Notes: generated by a model not told the origin, from the letters alone. Positions 35,812 through 44,550 are shown, counted from the stretch's first letter. The stretch is 64,000 nucleotides of DNA from Streptomyces sp. NBC_01241 (GCF_041435435.1 NZ_CP108494.1:1178001-1242000); one strand, 5' to 3'. Program-made: numbers and translations.

Positions 35812-36762
35812 ATGGATCACAGCGGGCACGGCATGAACATGGATCTGCCGCCGTTCACGCTGGGACGTGGGCTTCAGTTCTCCGCGGACCCGTTCTTCCT
35901 CATCGGCTGTGTTCTCGCCATCGGCCTGTACGGGTACGCCGTGCTGCGACTGCGCCGACGCGGGGACACCTGGCCGGCCAGCCGTATCGTCTTCTTCGTC
36001 GTGGGCGTGCTGTCCATCGCCCTGGTGATGTGCACGAAGCTGAACGACTACGGCATGGTCATGTTCAGCGTGCACATGGTGCAGCACATGGTGATCAGCA
36101 TGCTGTCGCCGATCCTGCTGCTGCTGGGCGCTCCGGTGACCCTGGCGCTGCGCGCGCTCCCGGTCGCGGGACGTGGCCGCACCGGCCCGCGCGAGCTGCT
36201 CCTCATGCTGCTGCACAGCCGCTACATGAGGATCATCACGCACCCGGTCTTCACGATTCCGCTCTTCATCGCCAGCCTGTACGCGCTGTACTTCACCCCG
36301 CTCTTCGACTTCCTGATGGGTTCGAAGACCGGGCACATCGCGATGATGGTGCACTTCCTCGCCGTGGGTCTGGTGTTCTTCTGGCCGATCATGGGCGTCG
36401 ACCCGGGGCCGCACCGGCCCGGCTATGTGATGCGGATGCTGGAACTGTTCGCGGGGATGCCGTTCCACGCGTTCTTCGGTATCGCGCTGATGATGGCGAC
36501 GACGCCGATGGTGGAGACGTACAAGAATCCGCCGGCCTCGCTCGGCATCGACGCGCTGAGCGACCAGAACTGGGCGGGCGGTATCGCCTGGGCCTTCAGC
36601 GAGATCCCGTCGGTGCTGGTGCTGATCGCGCTGGTCTTCCAGTGGTACCGCTCCGAGCAGCGGACGGCGAAGCGCTCGGACCGGGCGGCGGACCGGGACG
36701 GGGACCAGGAGCTGCAGGCGTACAACGCCTATCTCGCCTCGTTGCAGGCGCGCGGGCAGTAG
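35812..36762 (+). CDS. CtaG-type cytochrome c oxidase assembly membrane protein
   Basis: A 316-residue protein with about seven membrane helices. The His/Met-rich start (MDHSGHGMNMDLPP) and conserved HMVQHMVISMLSPILLLLGA, MMVHFLAVGLVFFWPIMGVD and GMPFHAFFGIALMM histidines are typical of the caa3_CtaG family, which helps copper loading of terminal oxidase. GGGAG precedes the ATG. It may be cotranscribed with the small membrane protein downstream. Confidence 0.9.
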   Translation: MDHSGHGMNMDLPPFTLGRGLQFSADPFFLIGCVLAIGLYGYAVLRLRRRGDTWPASRIVFFVVGVLSIALVMCTKLNDYGMVMFSVHMVQHMVISMLSPILLLLGAPVTLALRALPVAGRGRTGPRELLLMLLHSRYMRIITHPVFTIPLFIASLYALYFTPLFDFLMGSKTGHIAMMVHFLAVGLVFFWPIMGVDPGPHRPGYVMRMLELFAGMPFHAFFGIALMMATTPMVETYKNPPASLGIDALSDQNWAGGIAWAFSEIPSVLVLIALVFQWYRSEQRTAKRSDRAADRDGDQELQAYNAYLASLQARGQ

Positions 36763-36826
36763 CGGTGGACATGCCTCCGGGGTGACGATGGCATCCACGG
36801 CCATCCGGCCGATGAGGAGGGTGGGC

Positions 36827-36985
36827 ATGTCCGGATCCACGAAGACCATGGGTGTGATCACCGTGGCGGCCCTGGTGGCGGTCACCGGCTACACGGTGGC
36901 GCTGGGGAGCAGTGGCTGGCTCTGGTTCGGCTGGGTGGTGCTCGGGCTGATCACCGTAGGGATGGCCGCGACGCGCGAGTCCTGA
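36827..36985 (+). CDS. Small membrane protein
   Basis: A 52-residue protein with two hydrophobic segments, VITVAALVAVTGYTVAL and WLWFGWVVLGLITVGMAA. GAGGAGG lies 7 bases before the ATG at 36827, which decides the start; earlier in-frame codons at 36782 and 36788 lack such a site. It lies 65 bases after the CtaG-type gene on the same strand. Function unknown; it resembles the small proteins that accompany oxidase assembly genes. Confidence 0.7.
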   Translation: MSGSTKTMGVITVAALVAVTGYTVALGSSGWLWFGWVVLGLITVGMAATRES

Positions 36986-37010
36986 GCCGGGCGGGCCGCC
37001 CGGCTCAGGA
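36980..37010. terminator. Bidirectional terminator
   Basis: TCCTGAGCCGGGCGG and its exact complement flank one G. The left arm overlaps the stop codon of the small membrane gene, and the right arm is 10 bases from the convergent inhibitor gene's stop. Confidence 0.85.
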
Positions 37011-37019
37011 CGGCCGGGC

Positions 37020-37415
37020 TCAGAAGCGGAAGACCGGTCCGGTGGCCGCGTCCATCACACAGACGTTGAGGAACGTCTTCTGCCAGGAGACGGAGCGCCC
37101 GTCCCACGTGCCGGTGACGGTGGCCGCCACCGGGTCGTACTCCTGGCTGCACGGGTGCGGGTCGCCGGGCAGGTTGTCCGGATCTCCTGCCGCCGCGTCC
37201 ATCGCCGCACAGGCGGCGGCCGCCTCGGGGTGGTGGGCGTCCGGGGCGGGTGGGCAGAACAGTGCGAGGCCACGGATCCAGGTGTTCTCGCTCCCGGAGA
37301 CGGTGAGGAAGAGCCCGCGGTCCGGCACCGGGTCGTCGGACCGGGCCGCCGCGGCGGGCACCGCGGCGGTGAGGGTGAACAGGGCGGCGGCGGCGAAAGC
37401 GGTGCTCAGGCGCAT
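37020..37415 (-). CDS. Subtilisin inhibitor-like secreted protease inhibitor (SSI family)
   Basis: A 131-residue precursor. The signal peptide LSTAFAAAALFTLTAAVPAA precedes a mature domain with the four SSI cysteines (LALFCPPAP, AAAACAAM, HPCSQEYDPV, FLNVCVMD) and the family phrases LFLTVSG and DPVAATVTGTWDG. SSI proteins block secreted subtilisin- or trypsin-like proteases. The reactive-site loop is near PHPCSQEYD. AGGAG lies 8 bases before the ATG. A 22-bp tandem array lies directly upstream, 34-121 bases from the start codon. Confidence 0.93.
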   Translation of the reverse strand: MRLSTAFAAAALFTLTAAVPAAAARSDDPVPDRGLFLTVSGSENTWIRGLALFCPPAPDAHHPEAAAACAAMDAAAGDPDNLPGDPHPCSQEYDPVAATVTGTWDGRSVSWQKTFLNVCVMDAATGPVFRF

Positions 37416-37448
37416 CGGGAGAACTCCTGGGGCTCGGGGGCTGCGCGG

Positions 37449-37536
37449 TGTCCCGCCAAACGGACCGGGGACGTCCTGACAAGGGACCGGCGACGTCGCG
37501 GCAACGGACGGGGGGCGTCCTGACAACGGGCCGGGG
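37449..37536 (-). promoter_or_regulatory. 22-bp x4 tandem array upstream of the protease inhibitor gene
   Basis: Four head-to-tail 22-base units start at 37449, 37471, 37493 and 37515, with plus-strand consensus ACGTCCTGACAACGGACCGG then GG. Units 2 and 4 agree at 18 of 22 positions, units 2 and 3 at 16, and unit 1 is more divergent. On the inhibitor's strand, units 2 and 4 contain TTGTCA, close to a -35. The period equals about two helical turns, so a bound protein would array on one face. Confidence 0.7.
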
Positions 37537-37832
37537 CGCGCGTCCCGGGCGTCCCCCATGTCCTGAACATCCCTCCCGCCCCAGATGCCCCGTGTCCGGG
37601 AACCCAGCAAGACGATCTTGGAATGCGGCACCAAGCAAGGCGCCGCGCCGCAGGTTCCACCCTCCGGGGCAGTCGGCGAGTCCGGCTGGACTACCGGCGG
37701 ACGGCAGACCCGCACCCGGATGGACTCGACCGCCGGGTCATCCCGAGCGCCTGCCTTCCCCCGGTCGGACACCACCTGACGTTCGGGCCAGAGTGCCGCC
37801 GGAGCGGCGGCCCGATCCGAGGAGCTCTTGTG

Positions 37833-38429
37833 ATGGGGAACCATGCGAGGACAGCCGCGGCCCTGATCGCTGTGGGGCTGTGCGCCGCCGCTGTCGGCGG
37901 CTGTTCGAACAGCGGCGGTACGAAGTCGACGGCATCGACATCCGCAGCGGTGAGCACCCCGGCGGCATCCGGGAGCTCCTCCCCCGCGGCCCCGGCCTCC
38001 CCGTCGGAAACGGCTTCCGCCACGGCAACCGTGGCCGCCGCGTCAAGCCCGCTCGGGACCATCCTGGTCGACGGCAAGGGCCGGACCCTCTACCTCTGGG
38101 TCGCCGACACCACGTCCAAGTCGAACTGCTCCGGAGAATGCGCCAAGGAGTGGCCGCCGCTGACGGTCAGCGGTGAGCCGGTCGCCGGCAAGGGCGTGAA
38201 GGCCGGTCTGCTGGGTACGACGGAGCGCGGCGACGGCAGCAGGGAAGTCACGTACAACGGACACCCGCTGTACTACTTCGCCGGCGACAGAAAGGCCGGA
38301 GAAACCAACGGCCAAGGGGTGAACGATTCCGGCGCCAAGTGGTACGTACTCGATACGTCCGGCAACAAGGTCCTGGGCACAGCCAAGTCCGGCACGCCGC
38401 AAGCAGGCTCGCTCGGTGACGGTCACTGA
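37833..38429 (+). CDS. Secreted-repeat lipoprotein (COG4315 type)
   Basis: A 198-residue lipoprotein. The lipobox AAAVGGC ends at the cysteine near residue 24. A Ser/Ala/Thr-rich linker of about 45 residues follows, then two copies of the secreted repeat, marked by GTILVDGKGRTLYLWVADT, SGECAKEWPPLTV and GHPLYYFAGDRKAGETNGQG. The family is extracytoplasmic and often found beside copper or electron-transfer proteins, as here with a cupredoxin remnant next door. GGAG lies 8 bases before the ATG. Confidence 0.85.
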   Translation: MGNHARTAAALIAVGLCAAAVGGCSNSGGTKSTASTSAAVSTPAASGSSSPAAPASPSETASATATVAAASSPLGTILVDGKGRTLYLWVADTTSKSNCSGECAKEWPPLTVSGEPVAGKGVKAGLLGTTERGDGSREVTYNGHPLYYFAGDRKAGETNGQGVNDSGAKWYVLDTSGNKVLGTAKSGTPQAGSLGDGH

Positions 38430-38433
38430 CACC

Positions 38434-38879
38434 ATGCCCGCTTCGCTTCTGCACGGCCGGGCAGGTGTCACCGCGGCCGCCGCGATCGTCTTCGCGAGCG
38501 CCCTCGTCGGCTGTTCGCACAACGGTGGCACCGGCTCGTCGCCCACCAGTGCCACACCCTCCGCCTCCGCCACTCCCTCGCCCTCGGCCTCCGCGTCCCC
38601 TTCGCCGCCCCCGGTCGGCAGGACACGGATCACGATCAAGAACTTCGCGTTCGCACCGGCCCAACTGACGGTCCCTGCGCCCTGATCACCGTCGTCAACG
38701 AGGACGCCGTGGCCCATACGGTGACCGCCACCGCCGGTGCCACCAACGGGAAGACGTTCGACACCGGTGATATCGCGCCCGGGAAGACGGCCACGTTCAC
38801 CGCTCCGGCCAAGCCCGGCACCTACCCGTACCTCTGCACCATTCATCCGTACATGAAGGGTGCGCTCACCGTTCGGTGA
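38434..38879 (+). pseudogene. Cupredoxin lipoprotein with a one-base frameshift
   Basis: The first part encodes a lipoprotein signal (SALVGC), a Ser/Pro linker and ITIKNFAFAPAQLTV, then runs to a TGA at 38683. The continuation lies in another frame from about 38676: ALITVVNEDAVAHTVTATAG to YPYLCTIHPYMKGALTVR, stopping at 38879. His, Cys, His and Met ligands of a type 1 copper site are all present (AHT, CTIHPYM). Adding one base near 38674-38676 restores a full plastocyanin-like protein. It is either a recent mutation or a sequencing error. It starts 5 bases after the preceding lipoprotein gene's stop. Confidence 0.8.
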
Positions 38880-39016
38880 CGCGCGCGATTCCACGCCGAC
38901 GGAACACGCGATTCCGGTCCGGGCACACCGTCTGTCACCAGCGGTTGTGCGCCACGGGCCGGGCCCGTGTCGGGACGTCACGTCAACGAAGCCGTAAAGC
39001 AGTTGCGATGCGAGTC

Positions 39017-39058
39017 TTGACAGGTGCGCATCATCACGCCACCTTGGGAGCGCTCCCA
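39017..39058 (+). promoter_or_regulatory. Cellulase promoter with CebR operator
   Basis: A consensus TTGACA at 39017-39022 is followed by the perfect 14-base palindrome TGGGAGCGCTCCCA at 39045-39058, the known CebR binding sequence of Streptomyces cellulose genes. It overlaps the expected -10/start region. Cellobiose should relieve repression of the GH48 gene. The rest of the 336-base gap between 38880 and 39215 shows no gene. Confidence 0.85.
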
Positions 39059-39215
39059 CAATCAAGACTTGCACACAACGGCCATCGCGCACCCTGCGTT
39101 GATCCCGCCCGGGGCATCGGGCCCGTACGCCGCCCGGACCCGTTCCGCACCACCGCGCCGCCGCCGTCTCCATGCCTCCACTCCTCCCCCACGACACCCC
39201 ACCACTGGAGGATTT

Positions 39216-42011
39216 ATGTCGATATCCCGTAGAACGTTCAGCAGCGCCCTGGGCGGCGGTCTGCTCGCCATCGGCCTGGCGCAGGGCGCCGCCGCAGCCG
39301 CAACCGCCGCACCGGCGGCCGGCGGCGCCGCCCGGGACGCCGCGGCCGACGACCCGTACACCCAGGCGTTCCTCACCCAGTACGGCAAGATCAAGGCGGC
39401 GGCCAACGGCTACTTCAGCCCGGCGGGCCTGCCGTACCACTCGGTCGAGACCCTGATGGTCGAGGCTCCGGACCACGGTCACGAGACCACCTCGGAGGCC
39501 GTCAGCTTCTGGATGTGGCTGGAGGCGGCGTACGGGCGGGTGACCGGTGACTGGGCCCCGTTCAACCAGGCCTGGGCGGTGGCGGAGAAGACGATCATCC
39601 CGCAACACACCGACCAGCCGACCAGCGACGCGTACAATCCCGGGGCCCCCGCGACGTACGCCCCCGAGTGGCCGCTGCCGGACAACTACCCCTCGCCCCT
39701 GGACCCTTCGGTCCCCGTCGGCACGGATCCGCTCGCCACCGAACTGGCCGCGTCCTACGGCACGATGGACGTGTACGGCATGCACTGGCTGATGGACCTG
39801 GACAACACCTACGGCTATGGCAACAAGCCGGGCACCGGCGGCGAGTCGGGCCCGGGAGCGGGTCCTTCGTTCATCAACTCCTACCAGCGCGGATCGCAGG
39901 AGTCGGTGTGGGAGACCATCCCGCAGCCCACCACCGACCTCTTCGCGTACGGCGGCCCGAACGGCTATCTCGATCTGTTCGTCGGCGACCAGAACTACGC
40001 CAAGCAGTGGAAGTACACCAACGCCCCGGACGCCGACGCCCGCGCGGTCCAGGCCGCCTACTGGGCCTACCGCTGGGCCTCGGCACAGGGCAAGGAGGGT
40101 GAGGTCGCGGTGTCGGTGGCGAAAGCCGCCAGGATGGGTGACTACCTCCGCTACGCCATGTTCGACAAGTACTTCAAGCGCGTCGGCGACTGCACCGACC
40201 CCGCCTCCTGCCCCGCCGCCTCCGGCCGCGACTCCCAGCACTACCTGCTGTCCTGGTACTACGCCTGGGGCGGCGCCGCGGCCGGCAGCGGCGGCGGCTG
40301 GGCCTGGCGCATCGGTGACGGCGCCTCCCACCAGGGGTACCAGAACCCGCTCTCCGCCTGGGCGCTGTCCAACGTACCCGCGCTCACTCCGAAGTCGGCC
40401 ACGGCCAGGTCGGACTGGGCGAAGAGTCTGACCCGGCAACTGGAGTTCCTGACCTGGCTGCAGTCCAGCGAGGGCGCGCTCGCGGGCGGGTGCACCAACA
40501 GCTGGGAGGGGCAGTACGGTACGCCGCCGGCCGGCACCCCGACCTTCTACGGCATGGCCTACGACTGGCAGCCGGTGTACCACGACCCGCCGAGCAACAA
40601 CTGGTTCGGCTTCCAGGCGTGGGGCATGGAGCGGGTCGCCGCGTACTACTACGTCACCGGCAACGCGACCGCCGGAGCCGTGCTGGCCAAGTGGGTCGCG
40701 TGGGCCTCCGGCGAGACGACCGTCGGCGCGGACGGCAGCTACCGCTTTCCCTCCACGCTGAGCTGGACGGGGAAGCCGGACACCTGGAACCCGGCATCCC
40801 CCGGGAAGAACGCAGGGCTGCACGTATCGGTGGTCGATTACTCCAACGACGTCGGCGTGGGCGCCGCGTACGTCAAGACGCTCACCTACTACGCGGCGAA
40901 GTCGGGCGACCGGGCCGCGGGCGCGCTGGCCAAGGCCCTCCTCGACGCGATGGCGCTGAACGCCGACGCCAAGGGCATCGCGGTGCCGGAGACCAGGACC
41001 GACTACAAGCGGTTCAAGGACGAGGTGTACGTCCCGTCGGGGTGGTCGGGCACGATGCCGAACGGCGACACCGTCGAGCCGGGCGTCACCTTCACCGACA
41101 TCCGCACCTGGTACCGGAACGACCCGGACTGGCCGAAGGTCCAGGCCTATCTCGACGGCGGTGCGGCGCCCACCTTCACCTATCACCGCTTCTGGGCCCA
41201 GGCGGCGCTCGCGCTGGCCTTCGCGATCTACGCCGAACTGCTGGTGGAAGGGGGCGGCAGCGGCGGGGACACCGAGCCGCCGACCGTGCCCGGTGGACTC
41301 ACCGTGACGGCCACGACGAGCAACAGCGTGTCGCTCTCCTGGTCGGCCGCCACCGACAACGTCGCGGTCACGGGCTACGACGTCTACCGCAACGGGGTGC
41401 TCGCGGGGAACGCGACGACGCCGGCGTTCACCGACACGGGCCTCGCCGCAGCCACCGAGTACAGCTACGCGGTGGCCGCGCGGGACGCGGGCGGCAACAC
41501 CTCGGCGCTCTCCGCCGCCGTGTCCGCGACCACGAAGGCGGGCAGCGGCGGCAGCGGCGCGGTGAAGGTCCAGTACAAGAACACCGACTCCTCGGCCACC
41601 GACAACCAGATCCGGCTCGGTCTGCAAATCCTGAACACCGGCAGCGCCCCGGTGGACCTGTCCACAGTGACGGTCCGGTACTGGTTCACCTCCGAGGGCG
41701 GCGCGAGCACCTTCAGCACCAACTGCGACTACGCCGCGCTCGGTTCGTCCAACATCACTCACAAGGTGGCCACCGTCGCAGCCCCGAAGGCGGGCGCCGA
41801 GCGCTACCTGGAAGTCGGCTTCACCGCAGGCGCGGGCACGCTGGCCGCGGGCGCCTCGACGGGCGAGCTCCAGCTGCGCCTGAACAAGACCGACTGGTCC
41901 AACTTCGACGAGGCCGACGACTACAGCCACGCCGCCAACACCGCATACGCCGACGCCCCGAAGATCGCTGCGTACATCGGCTCCGCCCTGGCCTGGGGGA
42001 TCGAGCCGTGA
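39216..42011 (+). CDS. GH48 cellulase with FN3 and CBM3 domains
   Basis: A 931-residue secreted processive cellulase. SISRRTFSSALGGGLLAIGL is a twin-arginine-like signal. The GH48 catalytic domain covers about residues 45-680 (PYTQAFLTQYGKIKAAANGY, APDHGHETTSEAVSFWMWLE carrying the catalytic glutamate region, SSNNW-type aromatic tunnel residues in DPPSNNWFGFQAWG). An FN3 domain follows (PPTVPGGLTVTATTSNSVSL), then a CBM3 (VKVQYKNTDSSATDNQIRLG to LAWGIEP). GH48 enzymes release cellobiose from chain ends. GGAGG precedes the ATG. Its stop overlaps the GTG of the mini-gene, and GH6 follows. Confidence 0.95.
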   Translation: MSISRRTFSSALGGGLLAIGLAQGAAAAATAAPAAGGAARDAAADDPYTQAFLTQYGKIKAAANGYFSPAGLPYHSVETLMVEAPDHGHETTSEAVSFWMWLEAAYGRVTGDWAPFNQAWAVAEKTIIPQHTDQPTSDAYNPGAPATYAPEWPLPDNYPSPLDPSVPVGTDPLATELAASYGTMDVYGMHWLMDLDNTYGYGNKPGTGGESGPGAGPSFINSYQRGSQESVWETIPQPTTDLFAYGGPNGYLDLFVGDQNYAKQWKYTNAPDADARAVQAAYWAYRWASAQGKEGEVAVSVAKAARMGDYLRYAMFDKYFKRVGDCTDPASCPAASGRDSQHYLLSWYYAWGGAAAGSGGGWAWRIGDGASHQGYQNPLSAWALSNVPALTPKSATARSDWAKSLTRQLEFLTWLQSSEGALAGGCTNSWEGQYGTPPAGTPTFYGMAYDWQPVYHDPPSNNWFGFQAWGMERVAAYYYVTGNATAGAVLAKWVAWASGETTVGADGSYRFPSTLSWTGKPDTWNPASPGKNAGLHVSVVDYSNDVGVGAAYVKTLTYYAAKSGDRAAGALAKALLDAMALNADAKGIAVPETRTDYKRFKDEVYVPSGWSGTMPNGDTVEPGVTFTDIRTWYRNDPDWPKVQAYLDGGAAPTFTYHRFWAQAALALAFAIYAELLVEGGGSGGDTEPPTVPGGLTVTATTSNSVSLSWSAATDNVAVTGYDVYRNGVLAGNATTPAFTDTGLAAATEYSYAVAARDAGGNTSALSAAVSATTKAGSGGSGAVKVQYKNTDSSATDNQIRLGLQILNTGSAPVDLSTVTVRYWFTSEGGASTFSTNCDYAALGSSNITHKVATVAAPKAGAERYLEVGFTAGAGTLAAGASTGELQLRLNKTDWSNFDEADDYSHAANTAYADAPKIAAYIGSALAWGIEP

Positions 42012-42244
42012 GAAGCCGCCGCACACCGGCCGGGCGCACCGGCCGCCGGCTGCGGGAGCTCGTCGGAGCGGCGGCCTCGCTGCTGCTCGCCGCGGCCTCG
42101 ATGCTCACGGGCGCCCCGACCGCGTCGGCCGAACCGGTCACCGAGACCGACGACTACAGCCGCGCCACCGACGCCTCGTTCACCGACGCACCGAGGGTCA
42201 CCGTCCACGTAGACGGGGCCCTGGTGTGGGGCACCGCACCCTGA
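42008..42244 (+). CDS. 78-residue secreted mini-protein: signal peptide plus CBM3 C-terminal tip (likely collapsed cellulase)
   Basis: The GTG overlaps the GH48 stop codon as GTGA. The product has a basic N-terminus, a hydrophobic signal LVGAAASLLLAAASMLTGAP, a cleavage site after TASA, and only about 37 mature residues: TETDDYSRATDASFTDAPRV to LVWGTAP. That mature part aligns with the last ~35 residues of the CBM3 domains in the GH48 and GH6 neighbours (DDYS...YADA...WGTAP) but is not identical to either. The simplest reading is a third cellulase gene that lost everything between its signal peptide and the end of its CBM. It remains a complete, translatable, coupled frame and could make a tiny secreted peptide. 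Confidence 0.75.
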   Translation: MRSRRTPAGRTGRRLRELVGAAASLLLAAASMLTGAPTASAEPVTETDDYSRATDASFTDAPRVTVHVDGALVWGTAP

Positions 42245-42327
42245 CCGGTCCGCCGCCCCCGCGTCGCACCCCCACGAACCCGTCTGCGGCAACCACCGCG
42301 GACGTACGAGAGGAGCACGGAGCCGCA

Positions 42328-44442
42328 ATGAGAACCAGAGGCACCACCCTGCACGGAGTACGCCGGAAACTGGCCGCGCTCTCCGCCCTGGCGATGGGCG
42401 CGGCGCTCGCAGTTGCCCTGCCCTCACCGGTGCAGGCCGCCGCAGCCCGGGTCGACAACCCCTACGTGGGCGCCACCGCGTATGTGAACCCCGACTGGTC
42501 CGCCAAGGCGGCGGCCGAGCCCGGCGGCAGCGCGATCGCCGACGAGCCGTCCTTCGTCTGGATGGACCGCATCGCGGCCATCAAGGGCACGGGCGGCGCG
42601 ATGAGCCTGCGCAAGCACCTCGACACCGCCCTGGCTCAGGGCGCGAACCTCTTCCAGGTGGTCATCTACGACCTGCCGGGACGGGACTGCGCCGCACTGG
42701 CGTCCAACGGCGAACTCGGTCCCACCGAGCTCGACCGGTACAAGACCGAGTACATCGACCCCATCGCCGCCATCCTCGCCGACCCGGCTTACGCGAGTCT
42801 GCGCATCGTCACGATCATCGAGCCGGACTCGCTGCCGAACCTGGTCACCAACGCCGGTGGCACGGACGGGTCCACCGACGCATGCGCAACGATGAAGGCG
42901 AACGGCAACTACGAGAAGGGTGTCGGCTACGCCCTGCACACCCTCGGTGCCATTTCCAACGTCTACAACTACGTCGATGCCGCCCACCACGGCTGGCTGG
43001 GCTGGGACTCCAACTTCGTCCCGGCGGCGCAGGAATTCAAGAAGGCCGCGACGTCGGAGGGCGCCACGGTCGCCGACGTCCAGGGCTTCATCGTCAACAC
43101 GGCCAACTACTCGGCCCTGAAGGAGCCGAACTTCAAGATCACCGACACGGTGAACGGCACCACGGTGCGCCAGTCCACGTGGTTGGACTGGAACTACTAC
43201 GTCGATGAGCTGTCGTTCGCGCAGGCGCTGCGCACCGAGCTGGTCAGCCAGGGCTTCGCCTCGAACATCGGCATGCTGATCGACACGGCCCGCAACGGCT
43301 GGGGCGGTTCCGCCCGGCCCACCGCCGCAGGACCGCTGACCAATGTGGACGACTATGTCAACGGAGGCCGTGTCGACCGGCGCATCCACGCGGGCAACTG
43401 GTGCAACCAGAGCGGCGCGGGTATCGGTGAGCGGCCCACCAGCGCCCCCGAACCGGGCATCGACGCGTACGTCTGGGCGAAGCCCCCGGGCGAGTCGGAC
43501 GGCAACAGCCAGCCCGTCGACAACGACGAGGGCAAGGGCTTCGACCGGATGTGCGACCCCACGTATACGGGTAACGGCCGCAACGGCCACAACCTGACCG
43601 GCGCCCTGTCGAACTCCCCGCTCGCGGGCCACTGGTTCTCCGCGCAGTTCCAGGAGCTGGTACGCAACGCCTACCCGCCGCTGAACGGCGGCGGCGGTGC
43701 CGACACCCAGGCGCCCACCGTGCCCACGGGTCTGAAGGTCACGGGGAAGACCAGCGGCAGCGTCTCGCTGTCGTGGACGGCGTCGACCGACGACACCGGC
43801 GTGAGCGCGTACGACGTCTACCGCGCGGGAACGAAGGTGGGTTCCTCCGCGTCGACGTCCTATACGGACACGGGCCTGACGGCCTCGACCACGTACAGCT
43901 ACACCGTCAGGGCGCGGGATGCGGCCGGTAATGTCTCGGCGGCATCCGCGGCGGTCTCGGCCACGACCGACCAGGGCGGCGGCACCGGGACCGGGACGCT
44001 CAAGGTCCAGTACAAGAACACCGACTCCTCGGCCACCGACAACCAGATCCGGATGGGTCTGCAACTGGTCAACACCGGGTCCGCCGCAGTGGATCTGTCC
44101 ACGGTGAAGATCCGGTACTGGTTCACTCCGGAGGCCGGCGCGAGCACCTTCGACACCGCGTGCGACTACGCGGTCATCGGCTGCTCCAACGTGACCCGCG
44201 GGGTGTCCTCGTCGGGCAGTTCCGCCGCCGGGGCCAGCCACTACCTGGAGGTCGGCTTCTCCAGCGGCACGCTGGCCGCCGGAGCCTCCACCGGGGAGAT
44301 CCAGCTGCGGCTGAACAAGAGCGACTGGTCGAACTTCGACGAGACGGACGACTACAGCCGCGGCACCAACACGGCCTACGCCGACGCCTCGAAGATCGCC
44401 GTCTACGCGGGCGGCACCCTCTCCTGGGGCACCGCTCCCTGA
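42328..44442 (+). CDS. GH6 cellobiohydrolase with FN3 and CBM3 domains
   Basis: A 704-residue secreted enzyme. After the signal peptide (LSALAMGAALAVALPSPVQA) comes the GH6 barrel, with catalytic acid region VVIYDLPGRDCAALAS and second aspartate IVTIIEPDSLPNLV, then WLDWNYYVDELSFAQAL, GMLIDTARNGWGG and DAYVWAKPPGESDG lining the tunnel. An FN3 domain and a CBM3 complete it. GH6 acts from non-reducing ends, complementary to GH48. GAGAGGAG lies upstream of the ATG. The CBM coding sequence shares a 51-base identical run with the GH48 gene. Confidence 0.95.
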   Translation: MRTRGTTLHGVRRKLAALSALAMGAALAVALPSPVQAAAARVDNPYVGATAYVNPDWSAKAAAEPGGSAIADEPSFVWMDRIAAIKGTGGAMSLRKHLDTALAQGANLFQVVIYDLPGRDCAALASNGELGPTELDRYKTEYIDPIAAILADPAYASLRIVTIIEPDSLPNLVTNAGGTDGSTDACATMKANGNYEKGVGYALHTLGAISNVYNYVDAAHHGWLGWDSNFVPAAQEFKKAATSEGATVADVQGFIVNTANYSALKEPNFKITDTVNGTTVRQSTWLDWNYYVDELSFAQALRTELVSQGFASNIGMLIDTARNGWGGSARPTAAGPLTNVDDYVNGGRVDRRIHAGNWCNQSGAGIGERPTSAPEPGIDAYVWAKPPGESDGNSQPVDNDEGKGFDRMCDPTYTGNGRNGHNLTGALSNSPLAGHWFSAQFQELVRNAYPPLNGGGGADTQAPTVPTGLKVTGKTSGSVSLSWTASTDDTGVSAYDVYRAGTKVGSSASTSYTDTGLTASTTYSYTVRARDAAGNVSAASAAVSATTDQGGGTGTGTLKVQYKNTDSSATDNQIRMGLQLVNTGSAAVDLSTVKIRYWFTPEAGASTFDTACDYAVIGCSNVTRGVSSSGSSAAGASHYLEVGFSSGTLAAGASTGEIQLRLNKSDWSNFDETDDYSRGTNTAYADASKIAVYAGGTLSWGTAP

Positions 44443-44518
44443 CCGGGCGTCATCCCCGTCGCCGTCCGCGCGGGCGGCGACGGGCCGGGTGCCGGACGAG
44501 GGACGCGCCCGGCACGAT

Positions 44519-44550
44519 CCGCCCCCTGCCGCTCTCCCGGCAGGGGGCGG
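44519..44550 (+). terminator. Terminator of the cellulase operon
   Basis: CCGCCCCCTGCCG pairs perfectly with CGGCAGGGGGCGG around a CTCTCC loop, 77 bases after the GH6 stop. Confidence 0.85.

Noticed and set aside
37150..37250. SSI-type gene read in the opposite direction as a 145-residue protein
   Set aside because: The minus strand has signal peptide, four cysteines and SSI motifs; the plus-strand frame has none.
38043..42026. 1327-codon open frame on the minus strand
   Set aside because: Antisense shadow of the GH48 cellulase and upstream lipoproteins, which have clear motifs on the plus strand.
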